Assembly (NCBI GenBank): GCA_018302135.1
Contig: JAGWAE010000005.1
Coordinates: forward strand, 1 to 35,553
Length of the DNA stretch: 35,553 nt
Reading direction: 5' to 3'
Source: Candidatus Woesearchaeota archaeon
Lineage (GTDB): Archaea > Nanobdellota > Nanobdellia > SCGC-AAA011-G17 > PNOQ01
This document shows positions 23,155 to 30,788 of the stretch, in pieces. The notes beneath the pieces were generated by a model that did not search any database, was not told where the DNA came from, and worked only from the letters and a program-made list of their open reading frames with translations. The number at the start of each line of letters is the position of its first letter. Position 1 is the first letter of the stretch. The translations under genes and the position numbers were made by a program.

Positions 23155-23904
23155 ATGAGATTTGTTTTAGCTGAGCCAAAATTGTTGAAAGATAGCATTG
23201 GAGTTATTTCTGATTTAGTCAGTGATGTTAGAATGAAGTTTGATTCTGACAAAATGGAAATCATTGCTATGGATCCAGCTAATGTGGCTATGGTTGTCTA
23301 TAAACTGTTGAGTAGTTCATTTGTCGAATATAATGTTAAAAATTTGGAGACTATTGTTGTAAGTTTGGATAATTTAAAACAAATTTTAAGTAGATCTAAA
23401 CCATCAGATACTATAATATTTGAGTTGGATGAAAAAAAGAATAGGTTGAAGATTGAGTTTAAAGGTGAAACTTCAAAACATTTTACGTTATCGTTATTAG
23501 ATACTCATGAAAAAGATCAAAAAGTTCCAGAGTTAAAATTTACTGGAATAATAGAATTGAATACTTTATTGTTTAATGAAGCAATAGATGATATGGATAT
23601 TATTTCTGATTCTATAGTTTTTAATTTGAGTAAAGAAGGTTTGTTGATAGAATCTAGTGGAAATATTAGTGATGCGAGAGCACATTTAATTGCTATGGAA
23701 GGTACTAATATTGTTTGTGATACTGGTGATGTAATAAAATCAAAATACTCAATTGAATATTTAAAAAAAATTGCTAAAGGTGGAAAATTAGCAAATAAAG
23801 TTCTGATAAAATTTGGAGATGATTATCCACTCCAAGTTGAGTATAAAATAAAAGATAAATTGCAGTTAACTACTATTCTTGCACCAAGAGTAAGCAACGA
23901 TTAA
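23155..23904 (+). CDS. pcn: DNA polymerase sliding clamp PCNA
   Basis: 249 aa, as expected for archaeal PCNA, a homotrimeric DNA clamp that tethers polymerase, FEN1 and ligase. DSDKMEIIAMDPANVAMV is the family's conserved first-repeat motif. The internal duplication is visible (LNTLLFNEAIDDMDIISDSI in the second half), and the C-terminus has the PIP-binding strand (LQLTTILAPRVSND) with LAPR. A TATA box 29 bp upstream supports a leaderless ATG. Confidence 0.97.
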   Translation: MRFVLAEPKLLKDSIGVISDLVSDVRMKFDSDKMEIIAMDPANVAMVVYKLLSSSFVEYNVKNLETIVVSLDNLKQILSRSKPSDTIIFELDEKKNRLKIEFKGETSKHFTLSLLDTHEKDQKVPELKFTGIIELNTLLFNEAIDDMDIISDSIVFNLSKEGLLIESSGNISDARAHLIAMEGTNIVCDTGDVIKSKYSIEYLKKIAKGGKLANKVLIKFGDDYPLQVEYKIKDKLQLTTILAPRVSND

Positions 23905-23927
23905 CCAAAACATTTATAAGTTTGGTT
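23903..23927 (+). terminator. Probable terminator hairpin after pcn, with the next gene's TATA in its loop
   Basis: AACCAAA and TTTGGTT form a 7-bp stem right after the PCNA stop and are followed by a T-rich run. The 11-nt loop contains TTTATAAG, which also looks like the TATA box of the next gene (ATG at 23945, about 30 bp downstream). Confidence 0.45.
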
Positions 23928-23944
23928 TTGTTTTTGTTAAAAAT

Positions 23945-24781
23945 ATGAAAAAGAGGGGACAGGCTACAGTTTTTATAATTCTGGGTATTGTTATTCTAGC
24001 TTTATTTGGGTTGTTGTTTTTTTTAAGAGGAAATTTAGTTTCTGATCTTTTTAATATTGAATCAACAAAACAATATGAATCTGCCGATATTGAACCTGTA
24101 AAAGATGTAATATCAAATTGTGTTGAATTGACTTTACTTGATGGTGTTGAATGGGTTTCTAATCATGGTGGATATTTTAATCCTGTCGATTCTCAAAAAT
24201 ATAGTAGAGATGCTGGAGAAATTTTAGTTTCTTATTCTTGGGGTAAAGATTTAGGAAGTAAATTACCAACTTTACAAGGATTAGGTGAACAAATTAATCT
24301 TTATATGAAAGAGCATAGTGCTGAAATTGAAGGATGTATTGATAGTGGTTTAATTGATTATAAAAAAAGTTGGACTATAACTAATGAAAAAAGTTTTAGT
24401 TTAGAAACTCCACAAATATCTGATAATATTGTTAGACAAAAAATTAATTATGATACAAATCAATTATCAGTTAAGAAAGATGATTATGCAGCAACTGCTA
24501 AAGAAATAATGGCTGAAGTTGAAATTGCTTTGGGGCAAGCACAAAGAATGGCTGTTGAAATAAGTTCTTGTTTCAATGGAGATTATTTACCAACTAACTT
24601 TAATACTTATTGTAATAATGGAGGTGTTCCATTTAGAGCTGAACTTTATAACATGAAATATCCTAATAATGTTGTGAGAATGTTGCATCAAGATTGTGGA
24701 AGATGTGATGACTGCTATGTGTTATTAATTCCAAACCAAGGAGGAGACATAGTATTTAATGTTGCATTGAGAATATGTTAA
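23945..24781 (+). CDS. Pilin-like protein 1 of the surface-filament cluster
   Basis: 278 aa. The N-terminus has the class III signal form MKKRG|QATV with a following hydrophobic helix (FIILGIVILALFGLLFFL). The head is helical with four cysteines at the C-terminal end (HQDCGRCDDCYVLL and RIC). The stop overlaps the next start by 7 bp, coupling it to the 1207-aa protein. The probable TATA element at ~23912 makes it the first gene of the cluster. It resembles no well-known pilin beyond the N-terminus. Confidence 0.7.
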   Translation: MKKRGQATVFIILGIVILALFGLLFFLRGNLVSDLFNIESTKQYESADIEPVKDVISNCVELTLLDGVEWVSNHGGYFNPVDSQKYSRDAGEILVSYSWGKDLGSKLPTLQGLGEQINLYMKEHSAEIEGCIDSGLIDYKKSWTITNEKSFSLETPQISDNIVRQKINYDTNQLSVKKDDYAATAKEIMAEVEIALGQAQRMAVEISSCFNGDYLPTNFNTYCNNGGVPFRAELYNMKYPNNVVRMLHQDCGRCDDCYVLLIPNQGGDIVFNVALRIC

Positions 24782-27700
24782 ATAAAAATAAATTTGGTTT
24801 AATATTTGGATTTTTATTAATAATAATTATTTCTAGTAATGTAAATGCTTTGCCTAGTTGTTGTTTGAAAACTAATGATAATCAGTTTTGTATAGATGAT
24901 GCTCTTAATTGTGCTAGTGGACAAAGTATATCTGGTTCTTGTGATGATTTGCAAATAACTCAATGTAATAAAGGAACTTGTGTTCCCTCTAATGGAGTTT
25001 GTTTATCTGATTATAGAAAAGAACAATGTACTTCTCAAGGTGGAATATTCTTTAGTGAACCTAAAGAACAGGTTAGTGAATGTAAAATTGGATGTTGTAA
25101 AGAAACAAGCACTTGTGGTGTGGTGCAGAAAACTCAGTGTAGTGGTGAGTTTGATGCAAGCATAACAGATTCTGCTACGTGTGATAGTTCTTGTGCTCCA
25201 AATGAATTAGGTTGTTGTGTTTCAAGTACAAATTGCGAATTTGGTAAAAGAATTGAATGTACTGATGGAACTTTTGAAGCTGGAAAACAATGTAATCAAA
25301 ATCAATTTTGTAATGCTAAATTTCCAACACATAAGTATACTGCTTGTGGTGATAATAATTTAATTGCTAATTCTGAATTGGATGTTTATTGGTATGATTC
25401 AAATGGTAATATGGAAGAGAAAGTTGGAACTAAAGATTCTAAAGGAGTTGTGTGGAAAGTAGATGGAAAAGATATGGATGGTGAATGTAAATATCCCGAT
25501 GAAAAATGTTTTGATCCGGATGAAAAAGGCGGAAGAGAAAATGCTTATTGTAAATCTACTGCTTGTATAATTGAGGGGCAATGTCCTGAATGTAAACCTG
25601 AAACTTTTTTACATGGAGAATCTATTTGTTTAGATATTTTTAAAGGGCATTTTACTAATGATCAAAAAAGTAAATATTTGAAAGAATACGTATTAGCTTG
25701 TGATAGTGGAGAAATTGTTGAAGATAGAGAATTAACTAGATCTGAAGAAATTTGTGTTGATACGAGTCAAGTAATTGATGGAGTAACAAGAAAAAAAGCG
25801 GATACAATTCCAAATGAATGGCAAAGTTGTTTGGGTTGTGGGGGAGATAGTTCTAGTGTTTTAGATTATGGAGGATATATTCCTATTTTTGGTGCAGTTC
25901 CAATGTCTGCTTTTGGAACTTGGTGTGGTACGGGCTCTATTTCTAATAGCGTTCCGGGTGGTTTTGGTGCAACTACTTGTGATGATATAAAAGGTGAAAG
26001 AGAGGTAACTATGTGTTATTATGATAATGACTTCTGGGCCCCATTAGGTTCATGTAATCCGGTTTATACTCCATCAACTTCTGAAAAATGTGGAGACTGT
26101 GGTAAAGGAGGAGATGGAAAAACTAACGTTTGTACTGAACAAGAATGTAATGCTCTAGGAGATTGTGAGTTTAAAGAAAATAAAGGTTTAGATGTTGATG
26201 GTTTAGCTCAAACCGGAGCTTTAGCTATTGGTGGGGCTACTGCTGTTATGGCTGCTTCGCAGGTTGCTTGTAATGCAATCGCATGGATTCCTGGTGCACA
26301 GGTTGTTTGCTTCCATACTTCTTTAAGTGGGGTTGGCGGTGTATTTGGAAGTTCATTATTCTGGGGAGTTTATAGTTTAGTTATTGGAACTACTGTAGGT
26401 AGTAGTCAAGGTTATGAAGATATGTATAATGATTTTTCTTATAATAAGGGAGGTTATTATGACTTGGCACAGTTTATTGCTGCAGGTAATGCCGTTTCTA
26501 GTTCTTTAGGCAAAGATGTTGGTGTTAATTATAATATGTGGTATCGTTCTACCTCTGCAGGAATTCAAGGAATGAATTTATTATTAGATCTTGAAAATGA
26601 AATTAGTCAGACTAGTGTTGGTAATACAGCAACTTCATTTTTTGCTGAAAAGATTGGAAGAAAGGTTCTATATAATCAAGCTTATGAAAAAGCTGTAAAA
26701 GAATTTGGGGGGACATTTGTTACTGAGGAAGCTTATAAAAAAGCTGCAGAGGAAGCTGGAAAAAAAGCAGGAGAAGCCGCTTCAAAAGAAGCAACAAAAG
26801 AAGCAGCAATTGGAGCTGGTTCAGTTCTCGCTAAAGTATTGAATGTGGCAGGAGTAGCTTATAGTGTTTATAGTGCAAGTGAGGCATGGCAAACTGGTAG
26901 TTGTAATCCTGAAACTGCGCATACTAATAGTGATCATTGTGAACAATGTGGTGCAGGTGAAGGTCAATTCTTCTGTACGGAAGATAGATGTAAGATACTT
27001 GGAGCAGATAATGGTCATTGTAAATATCTTCCTGGAAAGGATGGTGTAGATGGAACTTGCATAACTAATGATCCTGGGGATGTTGCGTTACCAAATATAG
27101 AAAGAATAAAATTAGAATTTTATGATATTAATGAGAGTTTTGTTTTAGAAAAAATTGTTGAAGATAATGTTTTAACTATGGATAATGCTATTGATTGGAA
27201 TAAAGCAGATTTAGTAAAAATTAATATAACAACTAGTAGCAGATCTAATTGTAAAGCTGGTTTTGTTGCCGAAGCTAATTATAGTGGAATGGAATACACG
27301 TTTGAAGATGGTTTTACTGAAACTCATACTTTGAACTTTAGTTTAACTGAAGAAATAAAAACAAATAGTGAATCTACTTTATTCATTAAATGTGAAAATA
27401 CTAATGGAAAAACACACGGTCCAAAAGACGATATGAATAGAATTGTGATGAAATTTAAAGCAAGACCAGATGTTATTCCTCCAACGTTCAAAAGTATTGA
27501 TCCATATACTGCATTTAGTTTGCCAGAAGGAACAAATAATATTACAGTAACTTTGAAAGTTTATGATAATAACGGAGTAGCTGGTTGTAAATTCTCTGAA
27601 GAAAAAACAAATTATGCTGAAATGGAAGGTACATTTAACAAAGGAAGTAAAATAGAATGTCCTGGTTCAACTGTAAAAGATTGTGATACATTTACAAATA

Positions 27701-28398
27701 ACTTTAATTTAGGTGATGCTGGTGAAGAAATTGACCTAACTAGTTATGGTTATGATGAGAATGGAACAATTTACACATATGTTTTGGGTTGTGTTGATGT
27801 AATAAGTCAAGATAATTTTGGAACAATGAATTATTCTTTTATAGTTTATCCATCATTTGGATTAAATGTTAGTGCACCTGAAGATGGAGAAGAACTTTAT
27901 ACAACAAGACCAACTATAAAAATAGAAACTGAAGTTAATAGTCAATGTTTATATAAATTTGATAATGAAATAAATTGGACTAAATTAAATGATTTGATAG
28001 ATACTAAAATATATGATTATAAAATTAAGAGAGATATTACATCTTCTCCAGAAGGAACACAACATACATTGTATGTTAAATGTGTCGATACTGGACATAA
28101 TGTTGTTGAGAAATCAGTTAACTTTTATGCTGTTTCTGATGTTGAGCCAGCTTATCCAGTAAGGATATATACAACTGGAAGTTATGGTAGTGGACAGCTA
28201 CATGTTTTGTTAAATGAGCAAGCAGTATGTAAATTTATGACTGATAATTCTGATTATGATTATGAAAGTGAAGGAACTTTAATGAGGGCTGTACCTCCAG
28301 AAAATGAGGAACAAGTTACTACATGGGATAACACAGTTTATTATATTAAATGTAAGGATGAGTTTGATAATCTTGGAGGATTTACGATCTATCCATAA
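24775..28398 (+). CDS. Giant Cys-rich secreted protein with embedded Ala/Gly-rich helical region
   Basis: 1207 aa. Residues 1-26 are a signal peptide (FLLIIIISSNVNAL). Residues ~27-470 are Cys-rich, with repeated CC and C-x2-C motifs (CCLKT, GCCKETSTCG, GCCVSSTNC) that predict many disulfides. Residues ~480-540 contain hydrophobic segments (GALAIGGATAVMAASQVACN, GVYSLVIGTTVG). An Ala/Lys amphipathic segment (KKAAEEAGKKAGEAASKE) and another hydrophobic stretch follow. After a second Cys-rich knot (~730-770), the last ~430 residues are beta-rich Ig-like domains. No C-terminal anchor is seen. Surrounded by prepilin-like genes, it may be a filament-tip or surface component. Function inferred only. 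Confidence 0.75.
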   Translation: MLNKNKFGLIFGFLLIIIISSNVNALPSCCLKTNDNQFCIDDALNCASGQSISGSCDDLQITQCNKGTCVPSNGVCLSDYRKEQCTSQGGIFFSEPKEQVSECKIGCCKETSTCGVVQKTQCSGEFDASITDSATCDSSCAPNELGCCVSSTNCEFGKRIECTDGTFEAGKQCNQNQFCNAKFPTHKYTACGDNNLIANSELDVYWYDSNGNMEEKVGTKDSKGVVWKVDGKDMDGECKYPDEKCFDPDEKGGRENAYCKSTACIIEGQCPECKPETFLHGESICLDIFKGHFTNDQKSKYLKEYVLACDSGEIVEDRELTRSEEICVDTSQVIDGVTRKKADTIPNEWQSCLGCGGDSSSVLDYGGYIPIFGAVPMSAFGTWCGTGSISNSVPGGFGATTCDDIKGEREVTMCYYDNDFWAPLGSCNPVYTPSTSEKCGDCGKGGDGKTNVCTEQECNALGDCEFKENKGLDVDGLAQTGALAIGGATAVMAASQVACNAIAWIPGAQVVCFHTSLSGVGGVFGSSLFWGVYSLVIGTTVGSSQGYEDMYNDFSYNKGGYYDLAQFIAAGNAVSSSLGKDVGVNYNMWYRSTSAGIQGMNLLLDLENEISQTSVGNTATSFFAEKIGRKVLYNQAYEKAVKEFGGTFVTEEAYKKAAEEAGKKAGEAASKEATKEAAIGAGSVLAKVLNVAGVAYSVYSASEAWQTGSCNPETAHTNSDHCEQCGAGEGQFFCTEDRCKILGADNGHCKYLPGKDGVDGTCITNDPGDVALPNIERIKLEFYDINESFVLEKIVEDNVLTMDNAIDWNKADLVKINITTSSRSNCKAGFVAEANYSGMEYTFEDGFTETHTLNFSLTEEIKTNSESTLFIKCENTNGKTHGPKDDMNRIVMKFKARPDVIPPTFKSIDPYTAFSLPEGTNNITVTLKVYDNNGVAGCKFSEEKTNYAEMEGTFNKGSKIECPGSTVKDCDTFTNNFNLGDAGEEIDLTSYGYDENGTIYTYVLGCVDVISQDNFGTMNYSFIVYPSFGLNVSAPEDGEELYTTRPTIKIETEVNSQCLYKFDNEINWTKLNDLIDTKIYDYKIKRDITSSPEGTQHTLYVKCVDTGHNVVEKSVNFYAVSDVEPAYPVRIYTTGSYGSGQLHVLLNEQAVCKFMTDNSDYDYESEGTLMRAVPPENEEQVTTWDNTVYYIKCKDEFDNLGGFTIYP

Positions 28399-28417
28399 GC
28401 CTTTAGGAAAGGCTTAT
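28395..28417 (+). promoter_or_regulatory. Perfect 10-bp hairpin spanning a stop codon
   Basis: ATAAGCCTTT and AAAGGCTTAT form a perfect 10-bp stem with loop AGG. The stop codon of the 1207-aa gene lies in the 5' strand, and the next ATG is 15 nt beyond the stem. No T-run follows, so it is not a simple terminator. It may be an RNA-processing or mRNA-stability element between the large gene and the small pilin-like genes. Confidence 0.55.
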
Positions 28418-28431
28418 CATCCCAAAGGAAA

Positions 28432-28905
28432 ATGAAAAAAGCTCAGATTATGGCTCAGCCATTGATTTATATTTTTTATGTTGTTGTAGCTGCATTAATT
28501 CTTTTTTTTGGAATAAAAGTTATTGGTAATGTAAATGATAGTGCAGATAAAGTAGAATATTTAACTTTTGTTGGTGATGTTGAAAAAAAAGTTAATACAG
28601 TTTATCAAGATAATTTCGGTAGTGTTATTTCTTTAGATGATATTAGTGTACCTAAAGAAGTTATTGAAATTTGTTTTGTTAGTAATAAAGATTTGACTAA
28701 AGTTACAAATGATAAGTTAAAACAATTAATTAGTATATCTGATTTAACTCAAAATAATGTTTTCTTTGGTGGGGTTGAAATAAAAAACGGTCCAAGTAGA
28801 AATTTTGAGCACTTAACAATTGATGGAACTATATGTGATAGTACAATAGATAGAAAAATAAATTTAGTTTTGGAAAACATTGGTGATAGTGTTAAAGTAA
28901 GATAG
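28432..28905 (+). CDS. Pilin-like protein 2 of the surface-filament cluster
   Basis: 157 aa. Class III-like N-terminus MKKA|QIMAQP with a hydrophobic helix (LIYIFYVVVAALILFFGIKVI), then a small alpha/beta head with two cysteines (IEICFVS, GTICDS). A Shine-Dalgarno-like AAAGGA lies 2 nt before the ATG. It follows the 10-bp hairpin at 28395. No family recognised beyond the prepilin-type N-terminus. Confidence 0.7.
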   Translation: MKKAQIMAQPLIYIFYVVVAALILFFGIKVIGNVNDSADKVEYLTFVGDVEKKVNTVYQDNFGSVISLDDISVPKEVIEICFVSNKDLTKVTNDKLKQLISISDLTQNNVFFGGVEIKNGPSRNFEHLTIDGTICDSTIDRKINLVLENIGDSVKVR

Positions 28906-28910
28906 AAAAG

Positions 28911-28920
28911 TTATTTAAAC
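28911..28920 (+). promoter_or_regulatory. TATA box inside the pilin-like cluster
   Basis: TTATTTAAAC centred about 27 bp before the ATG at 28942, so the last three genes of the cluster can be transcribed separately. Confidence 0.5.
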
Positions 28921-28941
28921 TTTGATTCTTAAAATGTTTTT

Positions 28942-29748
28942 ATGAAAAAAGCAGAGGTGCAGTTTAATCTAATTTTTGTAATTGTCGCAGGTGTTATGAT
29001 TTTAGCATTTTTTTTGTTCTTTACAACTAAGTATATTGATCTAAAAGAAAAACAAGAAGCAGCTAAGATATCTGGACAGATTGATAATCTATTATTAGGA
29101 TTGAAATTTAATACACAGTATAAAGAATTAGATGTTCCAAATTTTAATTTGAATGTGAACTGTGGAAATATAACTATTAATAATAGATTTACTAAAGATT
29201 TAGATTATGTGTTTTTTGCAACTAATGGAACTAGTAAAAAATTAACATTCTGGGTTAAAGAAGTTGAAAAGGGATTTAGAATTGATAACGTTGTTTTTAT
29301 TATTGATAATACTAAAAAGTATTATTCTGATAGAGAATTTTTCCCGGACTTTGTAAATGTAAATGAAGACTACGATGTTGGTGTATTTTTTAATAGTTGT
29401 CCAAATAATAATAAAAAAGTAATTTGTGTTGATGGAAATAATATTAATTATAATGGTGAAAGTTTTTATTCGTTTGATGATGCTTTAATTTACGGGGCGG
29501 CATTTGGTAATTTTGATAACTTTAAATGTAGCTATGAAAAATTAGTTGATAAATTGATTATTTTATATGATATTTATTTGAAGAAAAACGAAGGATTTAA
29601 TGATGGCCAAGAAATAAGAAGCCAAATTAGTACTTTACTTTCTGAAAATAAAAATAAAATTGTTAATGGTAATTATGATGTTGATAATAGTCAATTAGAT
29701 TTACTGAATACTAAACTAAGTAATTATGAACTAGAGGTTTTGTACTGA
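28942..29748 (+). CDS. Pilin-like protein 3 of the surface-filament cluster
   Basis: 268 aa. N-terminus MKKA|EVQFNLIF with hydrophobic helix (LIFVIVAGVMILAFFLFFTT). A beta-rich head contains four cysteines (VNCGN, FNSCPNN, KVICVDG, NFKCSYE) and ends in a helical, charged segment. The final TGA overlaps the next ATG by one base, suggesting coupling. Unknown family. Confidence 0.7.
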   Translation: MKKAEVQFNLIFVIVAGVMILAFFLFFTTKYIDLKEKQEAAKISGQIDNLLLGLKFNTQYKELDVPNFNLNVNCGNITINNRFTKDLDYVFFATNGTSKKLTFWVKEVEKGFRIDNVVFIIDNTKKYYSDREFFPDFVNVNEDYDVGVFFNSCPNNNKKVICVDGNNINYNGESFYSFDDALIYGAAFGNFDNFKCSYEKLVDKLIILYDIYLKKNEGFNDGQEIRSQISTLLSENKNKIVNGNYDVDNSQLDLLNTKLSNYELEVLY

Positions 29749-30185
29749 TGAATAAAAAAGCTCAGATTGGAATACAGGAAACAATTTTAGTAATTTTTGT
29801 ATTTTTTATAGTGTTAATGATAGGTATGATATTCTTTTTTCAGTTAAATATGAAGTCTATTCAAAATGATATTGATCAGTATAATGAATTTAGGTTTAAA
29901 CAGTTAATAGATATTGTTCCCAATATGGCTGAATTAAGATATTCTAAGTTAGGGGTTGAAGATGTATATTGTATTGATTTGTTGAAAGCTAGAGCGTTTA
30001 GTGAGATTAGTAGCGAATATGATTTTGGTAAAAAAGAAATAAAATTAATTTCTGGTGATGAAATAGTTTTGTATTCTAAGATAGGTAGAGGAGAGATAAG
30101 AAAAGTTACTAGCCCTGTTTGTGTTTATGATCCTAGAAATGGTAAATTTTATCTCGGCGAATTAGATATCGGGTGGTGGGCATGA
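29748..30185 (+). CDS. Pilin-like protein 4 of the surface-filament cluster
   Basis: 145 aa. N-terminus MNKKA|QIGIQETI with a hydrophobic helix (ILVIFVFFIVLMIGMIFFF); a Glu sits early in the helix, as in type IV pilins. The head is short, with two cysteines (DVYCIDLL, SPVCVYD). It overlaps the following ATG by 4 bp (ATGA). Unknown family. Confidence 0.7.
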   Translation: MNKKAQIGIQETILVIFVFFIVLMIGMIFFFQLNMKSIQNDIDQYNEFRFKQLIDIVPNMAELRYSKLGVEDVYCIDLLKARAFSEISSEYDFGKKEIKLISGDEIVLYSKIGRGEIRKVTSPVCVYDPRNGKFYLGELDIGWWA

Positions 30186-30598
30186 AAAAAGGACAAGTAG
30201 AAACTGTTGGCCTGGTTATAATAGTAATATTGTTATTATTGATAGGTTTAGTTGTTCTAATATTTTCTAGCAGGAATAAAGTTGATAGTAGTGAAGATTT
30301 GTTTTTGACTATGAAGGCTAATAATTTGGTTAATTCTATTTTGCATGTTGATGTAGGGAATAGTAATTTTGAACAAAAGGTTATTGATTGTTGTGCTGGT
30401 GTGGATGAGCTTTCTTGCAGAGATATGGAAGATGTGATTAGTTCTGGAATGGCTTTAATTGATGAAAAGATGACTTTTTCGGTTATTTGTATTGGTGGTG
30501 AGTTGAAGAGTTTTGGTGATTGTGAGTTTGGATTAAATTCTGTACGTTTGAAGTTGCCTTCCGAGGATATTTTTTACGCAACTATTTGTAGGAAATGA
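30182..30598 (+). CDS. Pilin-like protein 5 of the surface-filament cluster
   Basis: 138 aa from the ATG at 30182, which forms an ATGA overlap with the previous stop; the track's GTG at 30173 is less likely. N-terminus MKKG|QVETVGL has the canonical G(-1) and Glu(+3)-like spacing of prepilins. The helix is VIIVILLLLIGLVVLIFSS. The small head has six cysteines, including IDCCAGVDELSCRDME. Last gene of the cluster. Confidence 0.72.
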   Translation: MKKGQVETVGLVIIVILLLLIGLVVLIFSSRNKVDSSEDLFLTMKANNLVNSILHVDVGNSNFEQKVIDCCAGVDELSCRDMEDVISSGMALIDEKMTFSVICIGGELKSFGDCEFGLNSVRLKLPSEDIFYATICRK

Positions 30599-30658
30599 GG
30601 TTTTGGGGCTTGTAGTGCCTGAATTTTGATGTTTTGGGGGTATATTATCTACTGTAGT

Positions 30659-30788
30659 CTATAAATGTTTATAAATGAAAAATCTGCCGTTAATCTTACG
30701 AGGCTAGTTTGGTATATGAAGATTAGGCTCGATAAACATACCCTTTTAAGGGAAAAAAATATCTGAACGGAGGTGTAGATTTCAGATG
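30659..30788 (+). promoter_or_regulatory. S-layer promoter and structured 5' leader with SD-presenting hairpin
   Basis: Tandem TATA-like boxes (CTATAAATG at 30659, TTATAAATG at 30669) predict a ~90-nt leader. Two hairpins are visible: TAATCTT (30691-30697) with AAGATTA (30719-30725), and ATCTGAA (30761-30767) with TTCAGAT (30781-30787). The second has a 13-nt loop carrying GGAGGTG (30769-30775), while the A and U of the start codon lie in its 3' stem strand. CCGTT (30687-30691) can alternatively pair with AACGG next to the Shine-Dalgarno. This looks like a translational control element. Confidence 0.65.

Noticed and set aside
26740-26820. Ala/Lys-rich repeat-like DNA in the giant gene as a repeat element
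   Set aside because: The apparent repetition comes from GCA/GAA/AAA codons of an amphipathic helix, not from repeated DNA units.
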